Positions 53,207 to 62,879 of a stretch of DNA of 64,000 bases are shown here, one piece after another. Below the pieces are notes generated by a model, which was given only the letters and a program-made list of their open reading frames with translations, was not told the DNA's origin and searched no databases. Both the position numbers and the translations under genes were made by a program. The stretch covers positions 7,316,001-7,380,000 of the forward strand of contig NZ_CP010849.1 of NCBI RefSeq assembly GCF_000931445.1, read 5' to 3'. The stretch comes from Streptomyces cyaneogriseus subsp. noncyanogenus (GTDB lineage: Bacteria; Actinomycetota; Actinomycetes; Streptomycetales; Streptomycetaceae). Every line of letters starts with the position of its first letter. Position 1 is the stretch's first letter.

Positions 53207-54220
53207 ATGGGCAGGCCCAGCATCAAGGACGTCGCGGAGTACGCCGGCGTCTCCCCGAAGACGGTGTCGAACGTGCTCAACGACTACCAGCACGTCTCCG
53301 AGCGCACCCGGGCCGCGGTGCGGGAGGCCATCGACGCCCTCGGCTACCGGGTCAACATTGCCGGGCGCCAGCTCCGCCGGGGCCGTACGGGCATGATCGC
53401 CCTGGCCGTACCCGACCTGGACATCGCCTACTTCGCCGAACTGGCCCGCCACGTCATGGCGGAGACCGAACGGTGCGGCAGCACCACCCTGCTGCTGGAG
53501 ACCGGCGGCAGGCGCGAGAAGGAACTCGCCGCCGTGCGCGGCTTCGACGCCCAGTTCACCGACGGGGTCATCCTCTCGCCGCTCGCCCTGCGCCCCCGCG
53601 ACCTCGCCGGCCGCGACACCCGGCTGCCGCTGGTCCTGCTCGGCGAGTGCAACCCGCCCGGCAGCGCCGACCACGTGGCCATCGACAACGTGGCGGCGGC
53701 CCGCGAGGCCACCGAGCACCTGCTCTCCCGCGGCCGGCGCCGCATCGCCGTGGTCGGCGGCACACTGCGCGGCCCGCGCACCACCAGCAGGCTGCGCACC
53801 ATCGGCTACCAGCGGGCACTGGCCGCGGCGGGCGTCCCGGTGGCAGCCGATCTCGTCGTGCCGGTCGGTGCCTTCCGCTGGGCGGACGGAGCGGACGCCG
53901 CCCGCCTTCTCCTGCGCCTGCCGCAGCCCCCGGACGCGCTGCTCTGCCTCAACGACCACCTGGCCCTCGGCGCCGTGCGCGCGCTGTACGAGGAGGGCCG
54001 GTCGGTACCCGGGGACCTGGACGTGGCCGGGTTCGACGACATCGAGGCGACCCGCTTCAGCGTCCCCACCCTCACCACCATCGCGCCGGACAAGCCGGGC
54101 ATCGCGCGCACGGCGGTGCGTCTGCTCCTGGCCCGCATCGACGCCCCGGCGTCCGGCGGGCCCGCGATCGACGAGATCGCCGATCACCGGCTGGTGGTGC
54201 GGGAGAGCTCGGGAGGCTGA
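53207..54220 (+). CDS. LacI-family transcriptional regulator
   Basis: A protein of 337 residues from ATG 53207 with a purine-rich ribosome site (GGAGGGAAGGGGGGAGG). The helix-turn-helix is textbook: IKDVAEYAGVSPKTVSNVLN at residues 6-25, then the hinge RVNIAGRQLRRGRTG and a periplasmic-binding-like effector domain ending VRESSGG. LacI proteins usually sense sugars. Its place right after the RiPP operon, same strand, and the LacI-type palindrome in front of the peptide gene make it the likely pathway regulator, though it might instead serve downstream genes. Confidence 0.92.
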   Translation: MGRPSIKDVAEYAGVSPKTVSNVLNDYQHVSERTRAAVREAIDALGYRVNIAGRQLRRGRTGMIALAVPDLDIAYFAELARHVMAETERCGSTTLLLETGGRREKELAAVRGFDAQFTDGVILSPLALRPRDLAGRDTRLPLVLLGECNPPGSADHVAIDNVAAAREATEHLLSRGRRRIAVVGGTLRGPRTTSRLRTIGYQRALAAAGVPVAADLVVPVGAFRWADGADAARLLLRLPQPPDALLCLNDHLALGAVRALYEEGRSVPGDLDVAGFDDIEATRFSVPTLTTIAPDKPGIARTAVRLLLARIDAPASGGPAIDEIADHRLVVRESSGG

Positions 54221-54398
54221 GCCGCCGGGGCCCGGCGCCTCCGGCAACGCGCGGGGGCGCCTCCCGCGCCAGGTCCGGCCCGGCGGCGAGAGCCGTCGCG
54301 GCGGCGCGAACCGCCGTACGGCTCGCGGGTTCTGCCCGCGAACCGGTTCCGGCGCCCGGTGTACGGAATGCGGCCCCGGCCGGCGTGGTTGCCCCGTC

Positions 54399-54857
54399 AT
54401 GACCGAAGCTCCCACAGCCCGCGCCCTGTCCGACGAAGCCCTCTCCGCGCTGCTGGCCAAGCAGCGGTTCGGCACCCTCGCCACCAACAAGCGCAGTGGC
54501 CATCCCCATCTGACGACCATGGTCTACCAGTGGGACCCCGGGTCCCGCACGGTCCGGTTCTCCACCACGGCCGACCGCGTGAAGGTCCAGCACCTGCGGC
54601 GCGACCCGCGCGTGGCCCTGCACGTGGCGGGCGACGACGTCTGGTCGTTCGCGGTCGCCGAGGGCGAGGCCGAGATATCGGAGATCACCACGGTCCCCGG
54701 CGACGCGGTGGGACGGGAACTGCTCGCGATGATCCCGGAATCCGACAGACCGGAGGACCAACAGGCGTTCCTGGAGCGGCAGGCCGCCGAAGGCCGGGTC
54801 GTCATCCGGCTGAAGGTGCGCCGGCTGTACGGCACGGCAATCGAATTCGGCGGCTGA
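54399..54857 (+). CDS. PPOX-class F420-dependent enzyme
   Basis: A protein of 152 residues from ATG 54399. Split-barrel flavin/F420-binding fold: ALLAKQRFGTLATNKRSGHPHLTTMVY, then RVKVQHLRRDPRVALHVAGDDVWSFAVAEG and RVVIRLKVRRLYG. This group in actinobacteria uses F420 to reduce varied small molecules. There is no strong ribosome site, so translation may be leaderless or weak. Its last 56 bases overlap the 3' end of the flavoprotein gene on the other strand. Confidence 0.88.
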   Translation: MTEAPTARALSDEALSALLAKQRFGTLATNKRSGHPHLTTMVYQWDPGSRTVRFSTTADRVKVQHLRRDPRVALHVAGDDVWSFAVAEGEAEISEITTVPGDAVGRELLAMIPESDRPEDQQAFLERQAAEGRVVIRLKVRRLYGTAIEFGG

Positions 54858-56823
54858 CCGGATCGGCGTCCGCGGTCCCGGTCCCTCGCCCGCGCCCCGC
54901 CGTCGCGGCGAGGGTGCGCAGCAGGGCCCGGGCCACCGCGTCGTTCTGGCGGAAGGCCGGGGCGTCGGTGCGAGGGCGGGCGAAGGCGGCCACGGCCCGG
55001 CTGTTGGTGGGCGCGCCGAGCGCCACACGGCGGGGATGGGGGCCGCCGAGCCCCGGGTCGAGGATGCGGCCGTCGGCGGGGGAGACGCTGAGCAGCCCCG
55101 AGCGGTGGACGTGGCAGGGATCGGCGACGACCTCCTCGGCGAGCGCGCCCGCCCGGTGCAGACGCCGCAGGAGGGGGTCCGCGGTGCGGTCCAGGGAGGC
55201 GGCGGGGACGTACGCCTCGATCAGGGCGGTGGCGCGGACGGTGTGGCCGGGGACGGTGGGACTGGCCGCGGTGAAGGTGCCGGTGGTCTCGTCCGTGCCG
55301 ATCCGGAGGTCCGCCCCGGCGAAGCGGACGATCCCGGCCCGGGACAGGGCCAGCAGCTGGCGCAGGCGGAAGCCGGGCGGGCCGGAGGCGAGGAAGCTGA
55401 AGAAGCCGTGCCACCAGCCGTCGAGGTCCTCGGCGACGGAGCGCGCGGTCAGCCGTCCCGCGGCGATCAGGCGGGGCAGGGTGCCGTAGACGGAGAGCAG
55501 GGCGAGGAACGCCCCGAGGTCGGCGCTGAACCCCGGGTCCTCGCGGCGGGCGACGTCCTGTGCGATGTGTGCGCGCAGGTGTTCCTGGAGAGCGTCCGGC
55601 GTGGGGAAGACGAGGCCGTCCAGGGGACGGTCCAGGGCCGCGAGGTCGAGCCGGTCCGCCGGGTCGGGCACGGCCGCGGCGACGAGGCCGGACATGTCTG
55701 CGCCGCCCCAGTCCAGCCGGTCGTACGCGGCGGTGAACTCCGGCCAGGGAAGGGCCGTGCGCCCGGGATGGGCGTGGAACAGTTCGTGGTAGTACCCGAA
55801 CCCGATCTCCTTGGCCATCAGCGGCCACACGTCCCGGCGCAGATCCAGCGGGCGTTCCCGCGCGAGCAGCGCGTCGACCGCCTCGGGGCCGAAGTGGCGC
55901 GGCAGCGGCGGCCGGGGGCCCTGGAGCCGGTAGCCGGTCTTGGCGTGGTAGGGCACCCCGCGCCGCGACCCCACGTGGAGGACCGGCTCCCGGCCGGACG
56001 GCAGGTAGGTGAGGGTGCCGTCCGGCGCCGTCCGGTACGTGCCGCCGCGTCCCTCGGTGAGCAGCACCATCAGATCGACGAAGGCCAGTCCGAAGCCGCG
56101 CAGGACGACGTGCTCGCCGGGCCGCAGGCCCGACAGGTCGGCGTCGGCGGTGAACGCCGGCGGGAGGTGGAAGCGGCCGTGCCGGCGCGCGAAGGAGGCC
56201 AGCTCGCGGTGCTCGCCGGCGGGCGCCGCGCCCAGGTGGCCCTGGGCGAGGACCACCATGTCGGCGGTGAGCGCGGTGGTGCGGCCGGCCAGGCGCACCT
56301 GCTGCGGGCCGTCCGGGGGACCGGTGACCGCGGTGGCGGTCGTGCGGTGGCGGACCACGGTGATCCGGGGCGGCAGGTCGGCCAGGACTCTGCGGAACAC
56401 CCAGTCCAGATAGGCGCTCTGCGCCCGGCGGGTGGGGAAGTCGGTGCCGGTGAGGGTGCGCAGCTCGGCGAGGACCTCGGGGTCGGCGGGCTCCTCGTAC
56501 GGCTCGTGGCGCGGGCCGCGGCCGGAGAACTGGGCGGCCCACTCGGACAGCGAGGGACCGGGCCGTACCGGCCCGTCGAGGGTGGAGGACTCGTCGGTGA
56601 AGAGGGTGACGTCCTCGGCCATCGAGTTCATGCGCAGCAGCGGGGACTGCTCGTGCCGCCAGATGCGCCCCGGGCCGGGCGGGTACGGATCGATCAGATG
56701 GATCAGCAACTCCCTGTCGCCGTCCCATAGTTCGGGCGCGTTGGCGGCGATGCGCTCCAGCAGGCCCGTGGCGCGCGGACCCGCGCCGACGACGGCCAGG
56801 ACGGCCGCGGGGGCCGCGCTCAC
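54802..56823 (-). CDS. FAD/NAD(P)-binding protein of the NAD_binding_9 type
   Basis: A protein of 673 residues from ATG 56823, overlapping the permease stop by ATGA. The N-terminal dinucleotide site is VLAVVGAGPRATGLLERIA. Long family-specific stretches follow, including RIWRHEQSPLLRMNSMAEDVTLF, LRGFGLAFVDLMVLLTEGRGG and GAPTNSRAVAAFARP near the C-terminus. Relatives are large flavoproteins of poorly known function, distantly like lysine/ornithine N-hydroxylases. Coupled to an amino-acid permease gene and facing a sulfonate monooxygenase locus, it may process an imported sulfur or nitrogen compound. That is inference. Confidence 0.8.
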   Translation of the reverse strand: MSAAPAAVLAVVGAGPRATGLLERIAANAPELWDGDRELLIHLIDPYPPGPGRIWRHEQSPLLRMNSMAEDVTLFTDESSTLDGPVRPGPSLSEWAAQFSGRGPRHEPYEEPADPEVLAELRTLTGTDFPTRRAQSAYLDWVFRRVLADLPPRITVVRHRTTATAVTGPPDGPQQVRLAGRTTALTADMVVLAQGHLGAAPAGEHRELASFARRHGRFHLPPAFTADADLSGLRPGEHVVLRGFGLAFVDLMVLLTEGRGGTYRTAPDGTLTYLPSGREPVLHVGSRRGVPYHAKTGYRLQGPRPPLPRHFGPEAVDALLARERPLDLRRDVWPLMAKEIGFGYYHELFHAHPGRTALPWPEFTAAYDRLDWGGADMSGLVAAAVPDPADRLDLAALDRPLDGLVFPTPDALQEHLRAHIAQDVARREDPGFSADLGAFLALLSVYGTLPRLIAAGRLTARSVAEDLDGWWHGFFSFLASGPPGFRLRQLLALSRAGIVRFAGADLRIGTDETTGTFTAASPTVPGHTVRATALIEAYVPAASLDRTADPLLRRLHRAGALAEEVVADPCHVHRSGLLSVSPADGRILDPGLGGPHPRRVALGAPTNSRAVAAFARPRTDAPAFRQNDAVARALLRTLAATAGRGRGTGTADADPVSRRIRLPCRTAGAPSAG

Positions 56824-57821
56824 CGGTCACCGCCGGTCACCGGGCGGGCGTCGGCCGCCGACGCCGTACGCACCCGGCTGCCCGCGGCCGTCAGGCGGCC
56901 GCGCAGCCGCTGGAGCGGCGTGGGCGGCAGGGCGCGCGAGGTGCCGCGGGCGTAGTACCGCTCGACGTAGTACTGGCCCGCGCTCAGCACGGTGGTGACG
57001 GCGATGTACCAGAGGGTGGCGACCAGCAGCAGCGGGATGATCTGGTACGTCTGGTTGTAGACCAGTTGCACCGAGTGGAGCAGGTCGTGCACGGCCAGCA
57101 CGCTGACGATGCTGGTCCCCTTGAGCGTGCCGATCAGCATGTTCCCGGCGGTCGGCACGATCGAGCGCATCGCCTGGGGGATGACGACGCGGCGCAGGGT
57201 GCGGCGCCTGCTCAGGCCGAGGGCCTGGGCGGCCTCGGCCTGGCCGGGGTCCACGGAGAGGATGCCGCCGCGCACCACCTCGGCGGCGTAGGCGGCCTCG
57301 TGCAGGGTCAGTCCGATGACGGCGGTCAGGGTGGGGCCGAGCAGATTGACCGTCCGCACGGTGACGAACTCGGGGCCGAACGGGATGCCGAGCCCGAGCG
57401 TCGGGTACAGGGCGCCGATGTTGAACCAGAACAGCAGCTGCACCAGCAGCGGGGTGGAGCGGAAGACCCACACGTATCCCCAGGCGAGGGTGCGCAGCAC
57501 CGGGTTGCCGGACAGCCGCATCACCGCCAGCGGGGTGCCGAGCAGGAAGCCGAGCACGGTCACCGCCGCGGTCAGCCACAGGGTGAGCAGCAGTCCGTCC
57601 AGCACGGCGGCGCTGGTGAAGTACCGGCCGACCACGTCCCACTGGAACGCGTCGTTGCGGACGACGGAGTTGAGGACCATCGCCAGGACCAGCAGTCCGG
57701 CGGCGGCCGACAGCAGGCGGCCGAGGTGCCGGCGGGGCACGATCCGCGGCGGGCCGGCCGCGGGGCCGGACTCCCGGCGCAGGCCGGGCGGGGCGGGGAC
57801 GGTGTCGGAAGAGGTGGCCAT
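56820..57821 (-). CDS. Polar amino acid ABC transporter permease
   Basis: A protein of 333 residues from ATG 57821 with GGAG at good spacing; an earlier in-frame start lacks a ribosome site. About five to six membrane segments are present. The binding-protein-dependent permease loop reads ALGLSRRRTLRRVVIPQAMRSIVPT (EAA motif), and LLFWFNIGALYP is typical of His/Glu/Arg/opine permeases. It is closely similar in layout to the permease at 61060 (for example GIPFGPEFV and QYYVERYYARGTSR), suggesting duplication. No ATPase lies beside it; the one at 62073 may serve both. Confidence 0.9.
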   Translation of the reverse strand: MATSSDTVPAPPGLRRESGPAAGPPRIVPRRHLGRLLSAAAGLLVLAMVLNSVVRNDAFQWDVVGRYFTSAAVLDGLLLTLWLTAAVTVLGFLLGTPLAVMRLSGNPVLRTLAWGYVWVFRSTPLLVQLLFWFNIGALYPTLGLGIPFGPEFVTVRTVNLLGPTLTAVIGLTLHEAAYAAEVVRGGILSVDPGQAEAAQALGLSRRRTLRRVVIPQAMRSIVPTAGNMLIGTLKGTSIVSVLAVHDLLHSVQLVYNQTYQIIPLLLVATLWYIAVTTVLSAGQYYVERYYARGTSRALPPTPLQRLRGRLTAAGSRVRTASAADARPVTGGDR

Positions 57822-58000
57822 CGGGAATCTCCGGAGAGGGAGGCGCGGGCGTGGGGAGATCACCGGGCGGCCTGCGCGGCGGGCATGTTCGAGATGCCCC
57901 GCGAGAACGCTGCGGCCCGGGTTCGGCGCCGTCACACGCTGCCGCGTCCCTCAACGCGGCCGGAGCGGGCGCCGCGCACGGCGGGGCCCGTCCGCCGCCG

Positions 58001-58031
58001 ATCGTAGGCGGCCGAAGCACCGGTCTGTCAA
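58001..58031 (-). promoter_or_regulatory. Candidate promoter for the permease-flavoprotein pair
   Basis: On the minus strand TTGACA (58031-58026) and TACGAT (58006-58001) are separated by 19 bases, slightly long. It lies about 180 bases before the permease start at 57821. Confidence 0.45.
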
Positions 58032-58114
58032 CACACCGCCAGCGGCGCACCGTTGGGGGTCCGGGATGCGGGCACCGGTTGACGAAGAGCCCGGTGTCCT
58101 GCTCAAGTGGTCGC

Positions 58115-58192
58115 ATGAACGCCCAGCAGCGCTTGGTCTCGCGCGACCACATCGACTTCGGTCGGGTGTGGTCCGCGGCGTGTCGCGTCTGA
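58115..58192 (+). CDS. Cysteine-type leader peptide upstream of the sulfonate genes
   Basis: A 25-residue frame from ATG 58115: MNAQQRLVSRDHIDFGRVWSAACRV. It fits the actinobacterial putative leader peptide pattern (LVSRxHxDxxRxxSAxCR) found before cysteine and sulfur uptake genes, in which ribosome progress at the Cys codon near the end senses cysteine supply. Cys is encoded by TGT. It is 248 bases upstream of the monooxygenase start. A short hairpin (58296-58301 with 58304-58309) lies between and could take part in the switch. Confidence 0.75.
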   Translation: MNAQQRLVSRDHIDFGRVWSAACRV

Positions 58193-58440
58193 CTCGGCGG
58201 CGGGCCGTCTGACCGGCCCTTCCCTCCCTCGGTGACCCCGTTGCGGGCCGAGATCTCCTTGCGCGCGCTGCCGCCGTTGCCCCGTCACACCCACCGACGC
58301 CCTGGCGTCGTCACACTCACGCTCGCTCAGCCATCACCAGCACCTCGCTGACGGTCCGTCATGCCGGGCCGCACGCGGGGCTGTCCCGCCGTGCCCGCCC
58401 GCGGGCGGCGCACACCCTCCAGCCTGAGAAAGGCCCTTCC

Positions 58441-59568
58441 ATGCCTGTGGAGTTCCTCGGTATCGCCGCCACCAACGACGGCTCGGAAACCACCCCGCGC
58501 TCCGGCGCCGCCTTCGACAAGGAGTACACCCTCCGGCTCGCCCGGGCCCACGAGGACCACGGCTGGGACCGGGTCCTGTTCGCCTACGGCTCCGGTTCCC
58601 CCGATCCCGCGCCCGCAGCCGCGTACGTCGCGAGCAGGCTGGACCGTCTGCAGATCCTGCTCGCCCACCGGCCCAACGTCTCCTATCCCACCTTCGCCGC
58701 CAAGACCTTCGCCACCCTGGACCAAATCAGCGAGGGCCGGCTGACCGTGCACTTCATCACCGGCGGCAACGACCACGAGCAGGGCCGCGAGGGCGACACC
58801 CTCACCAAGGACGAGCGCTACGCCCGCACCCGTGAGTACATCCGGATCGTCAAGAAGATCTGGACCACCCACGAGCCCTTCGACCACGAGGGCGAGCACT
58901 ACCGCTTCCACGACTTCGTCAGCGACGTCTTCCCCGTCCAGCGGCCCCGCCCGGGCGTCTCGTTCGGCGGTTCGTCCCCCGCCGCGTACGCCGCGGGAGG
59001 CGCCGAGGCCGACATCTACTGCCTCTGGGGCGAACCCCTGGCCAGGACCGCCGAGCAGATCGAGGCGGTGAAGGCCGCCGCGCGGGCCGCGGGACGGACC
59101 GACGTGCCGCGCATCCAGGTCGCCTTCCGCCCGATCATCGCGCCGACCGAGGAGCTGGCCTGGGAGAAGGCCCACCGCACGGTCGGCGCCATCCGCGAAC
59201 GGCGCGCGGCGGGCCTGGTACGGCACCACCGGACCGGGGCGCCCGAGAACACCGGCTCGCAGCGGCTGATCGCCATCGCCGAGGCGGGCGAGCGCTACGA
59301 CCGCGCCCTGTGGACGCCCACCGCCGCCGCTACCGGAGGCGCCGGCAACTCCAACGCCCTGGTCGGCACCCCCGAGACGGTCGCCCAGGCACTGCTGGAC
59401 TACTACGACCTCGGCGTCGACATCCTCTCCGCCCGCGGCTACGACCTGCTCGACGACGCGATCGACTTCGGCCGGTACGTGATCCCGCTCGTGCGCGAGG
59501 AGGTCGCCAAGCGCGACGCCGAGCGCGCGGCCCGCGGCGCCGGCGTCCTCGCGGCGGTGCGCGGATGA
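58441..59568 (+). CDS. LLM-class flavin-dependent monooxygenase, alkanesulfonate (SsuD)-like
   Basis: A protein of 375 residues from ATG 58441 with GAGAAAGG upstream. Features of the SsuD/bacterial-luciferase TIM barrel: VEFLGIAATND near the start, LAHRPNVSYPTFAAKTFATLDQISEGRLTVHFITGGND, PFDHEGEHYRFHDF, and the C-terminal NSNALVGTPETVAQALLDYYDLGVD. SsuD uses FMNH2 and O2 to release sulfite from alkanesulfonates. A paired flavin reductase is not nearby. It is first in a row with GNAT and ABC transport genes and is preceded by a cysteine leader peptide, which supports a sulfur-scavenging role. Confidence 0.9.
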   Translation: MPVEFLGIAATNDGSETTPRSGAAFDKEYTLRLARAHEDHGWDRVLFAYGSGSPDPAPAAAYVASRLDRLQILLAHRPNVSYPTFAAKTFATLDQISEGRLTVHFITGGNDHEQGREGDTLTKDERYARTREYIRIVKKIWTTHEPFDHEGEHYRFHDFVSDVFPVQRPRPGVSFGGSSPAAYAAGGAEADIYCLWGEPLARTAEQIEAVKAAARAAGRTDVPRIQVAFRPIIAPTEELAWEKAHRTVGAIRERRAAGLVRHHRTGAPENTGSQRLIAIAEAGERYDRALWTPTAAATGGAGNSNALVGTPETVAQALLDYYDLGVDILSARGYDLLDDAIDFGRYVIPLVREEVAKRDAERAARGAGVLAAVRG

Positions 59569-60083
59569 CCTCGGCACCCGAGCTGACTGTCGTCCAGGTG
59601 CCGGTCTCCGACCCCCGGGTCCAGCCGCTGCTGCGCGAACTGGGCGACGAGTACACGGCCCGCTACGGCCGGGACGCGCACGGCGAACTCGCCCGCTACC
59701 CCGACGAGGAGTTCACCGCCCCGTACGGCGGCGTCCTGCTGCTCCTCCTCGAAGACGGCGCACCCGTCGCGGGCGGTGCCTTCCGCCGGTACGACGCGAC
59801 GACCGCCGAGCTGAAGCGGATCTGGACCCACTCCGCCCACCGGCGCCGCGGCCTCGCCCGGCGGATCGTCGCCGAGCTGGAGCGCGAGGCGGGCGCCCGC
59901 GGCTACCGGCGGATCCGTCTGACCACCGGCCCGCGCCAGCCCGAGGCCCGCGCCCTGTACCTGGCCACCGGCTACACACCCCTGTTCGACACCCGGGCCG
60001 ACCCCGAGACCATCGGCCCGCTGCCCTTCGAGAAGCACCTCTCCGCACCGGCGGCCCGCACCGGAAAGGCGTCCGACCTGTGA
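59565..60083 (+). CDS. GNAT-family N-acetyltransferase
   Basis: A protein of 172 residues from ATG 59565, overlapping the monooxygenase stop by ATGA. The acetyl-CoA site is in HSAHRRRGLARRIVAELE (R/Q-x-x-G-x-G/A pattern), and ARALYLATGYTPL is motif B. The small-molecule target is unknown. GNATs within cysteine or sulfur uptake operons often act on S-modified cysteines or related amino acids; this is inference from position. Confidence 0.88.
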   Translation: MTSAPELTVVQVPVSDPRVQPLLRELGDEYTARYGRDAHGELARYPDEEFTAPYGGVLLLLLEDGAPVAGGAFRRYDATTAELKRIWTHSAHRRRGLARRIVAELEREAGARGYRRIRLTTGPRQPEARALYLATGYTPLFDTRADPETIGPLPFEKHLSAPAARTGKASDL

Positions 60084-61045
60084 ACCTCCCCACCCCCGGC
60101 ACCCGGCCGCGCCGCGTGGCCGCCTGGGTGCTGGCACCCCTGCTCGCCCTGACCGCCTGCGGCCCGGGACCGGGCGACGGAACCGTGGCGGCCGGCGCCC
60201 CGGCCTCCGCCGCGCCCTCCCAGGATCCGGTCGCCGCCGTGCGCAGGGTGGACTCCGTCGCCGCCCTGCTGCCCGCCGAGGTGCGCGAGGCGGGCACGCT
60301 GCGGATCGGCAGCGCGATCGGGTCCCCGCCGGGGGCCTACTACCCGGACGGCCCGGACAAGGCGCCCGCGGGCCAGGACATCGACCTGGCCGACGCGGTG
60401 GCCAAGGTCCTGGGCCTGAAGGCGGAGCGCCAGGACGCCTCCTTCGAGACGATCCTGCCCGCCCTCGGCAGCGGCAAGTACGACGTCGGCACCGGCAACT
60501 TCGGCGTCACCGCCGAACGGCTGCGGACGATCGACTTCGTCACCTACATCAACGACGGCCAGGGCTTCGCCGTGCGCGAGGGCGACACCACCCTGGGGAC
60601 GAAGGTCACCCGCCTCACCCAACTGTGCGGGCTGACCATCGGCACCGGGGCCGGCACCACCTTCGAGGCGACCCTCACCGCGCAGCGGGACGTGTGCGCC
60701 GAGGAAGGCAGGAAGCCGTACGAGGTGAAGGTCTACTCGGAGAACGCGGCCACCCTCACCGCGCTCCAGCAGGGCCGGATCGACGTGATCATGTCGACCA
60801 TCAACGGGCTGCGCCACCAGGCGGCCCGGCCGGCCTCCCGCACCACTTTCCTCGGTGAGTACCACCGCCTCGACGTCGGCTTCGCCTTCAAGAAGGGCTC
60901 CCCCCTCACCCGGGCCTTCCGGGCCGCAGTCGACCACCTCATCGAGGACGGCACCTATGCGCGGATCCTCGCGAAATGGGGCACCACCGACTCCGCGATC
61001 GACGCCTCCCGGATCAACCCGCCCGAGCACACCCCCGAGAGCTGA
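60080..61045 (+). CDS. ABC transporter substrate-binding lipoprotein 1
   Basis: A protein of 321 residues from GTG 60080 (overlaps the GNAT stop). A lipoprotein signal is clear: RR-containing N-terminus, hydrophobic WVLAPLLALTAC with Cys as the lipidated residue. The mature part is a family 3 binding protein for polar amino acids (GQDIDLADAVAKVLGLK, YDVGTGNFGVTAERLRTIDFVTY, LTIGTGAGTTFE, DGTYARILAKWG). It would capture an amino acid or sulfur amino acid outside the cell for the permease encoded next. Confidence 0.9.
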   Translation: MNLPTPGTRPRRVAAWVLAPLLALTACGPGPGDGTVAAGAPASAAPSQDPVAAVRRVDSVAALLPAEVREAGTLRIGSAIGSPPGAYYPDGPDKAPAGQDIDLADAVAKVLGLKAERQDASFETILPALGSGKYDVGTGNFGVTAERLRTIDFVTYINDGQGFAVREGDTTLGTKVTRLTQLCGLTIGTGAGTTFEATLTAQRDVCAEEGRKPYEVKVYSENAATLTALQQGRIDVIMSTINGLRHQAARPASRTTFLGEYHRLDVGFAFKKGSPLTRAFRAAVDHLIEDGTYARILAKWGTTDSAIDASRINPPEHTPES

Positions 61046-61059
61046 GCAGGAACACGACG

Positions 61060-62072
61060 ATGCGACGCACCGCCACCACCGCGCCGCCCGGCGCGGCACC
61101 GCCGGGCAGCGGCCCGCACCCCCCGCCCGCCCCGAACCCGCCGGACCGGGTCGTCCCGGCCCGCCACCCGGCCCGGTGGGCGGCGGCCGCCGCCGTGGCC
61201 GTCCTGACCGCCCAGTTCGTCCACGGCCTGGCCACCAACCCCGTCTGGGAATGGCACGTCTTCGCCGACTACGTCCTGTCGGACACGATCGTCCGGGCCG
61301 TGTGGGTGACCCTCCAGCTCACCGCGTACGCCACCGTGCTGGGCTTCCTCCTCGGCACCGTCCTGGCCTTCATGCGGCTCTCGCACAGCCCGGTCCTGCG
61401 GACCGTGGCCTGGTCCTACGTCTGGATCTTCCGCTCCATCCCGATGATCGTCCAGCTCGTGTTCTGGTTCAATCTGAGCGCCCTGTACGAGGAACTGGGC
61501 GTCGGCATCCCCTTCGGGCCGGTGTTCTGGTCCGTCGACAGCGACAGCCTGGTCGGCACCATCGGCGCCGCCGTCATCGGCCTGTCCCTGCACCAGGCCG
61601 CCTATGCCGCCGAGGTCGTCCGGGGCGGCGTGGTCTCGGTCGACCACGGGCAGACGGAGGCCGCCGCGGCCCTGGGCATCCCGCGCCTGCGCCAGATCCG
61701 CCGGATCGTGCTGCCGCAGGCCATGCGGGCGATCCTGCCCACCGCCGGCAACGAGATCGTCGGCCTGCTCAAGGGCACGTCGGTGGTCTACGTCATGTCC
61801 ATCGGCGAGCTGTTCTACCAGACACAGGTGATCTACGGCCGCAACGGCCGGGTGATCCCGCTGCTGCTGGTCGCCACCGCCTGGTACGTGGTGCTGACCT
61901 CCCTGCTCTCCCTCGCGCAGTACTACGTCGAGCGCCGCTTCGCCCGGGGCGCGGGCCGCACCCCGCCGCCCACCCCCCTCCAGCGCGCCCGCCGCCTGGT
62001 GCGCACCGTACGCGCCGCGGCGGCCCGGTACGACCGGCCCGTCGTCCCTGCGAACCCGCTGGGAGGAAGTCG

Positions 62073-62076
<4 letters not shown>
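61060..62076 (+). CDS. Polar amino acid ABC transporter permease
   Basis: A protein of 338 residues from ATG 61060 with AGCAGGAA upstream. A Pro-rich cytoplasmic N-terminus is followed by about five to six membrane segments. The EAA loop reads ALGIPRLRQIRRIVLPQAMRAILPT. It belongs to the same group as the permease at 56820, with which it shares YVWIFRSIPM-like and GIPFGP segments. It overlaps the ATPase gene (ATGA), so the two are made together. Confidence 0.92.
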
Positions 62077-62837
<761 letters not shown>

Positions 62838-62879
62838 CCACCCCTCACGTCCCTTTTCACGCGCGCAAGGAGAACCACC

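Noticed and set aside
58193..58440. SAM or other riboswitch before the sulfonate monooxygenase
   Set aside because: I could not find a conserved riboswitch core. The leader peptide explains sulfur control better.
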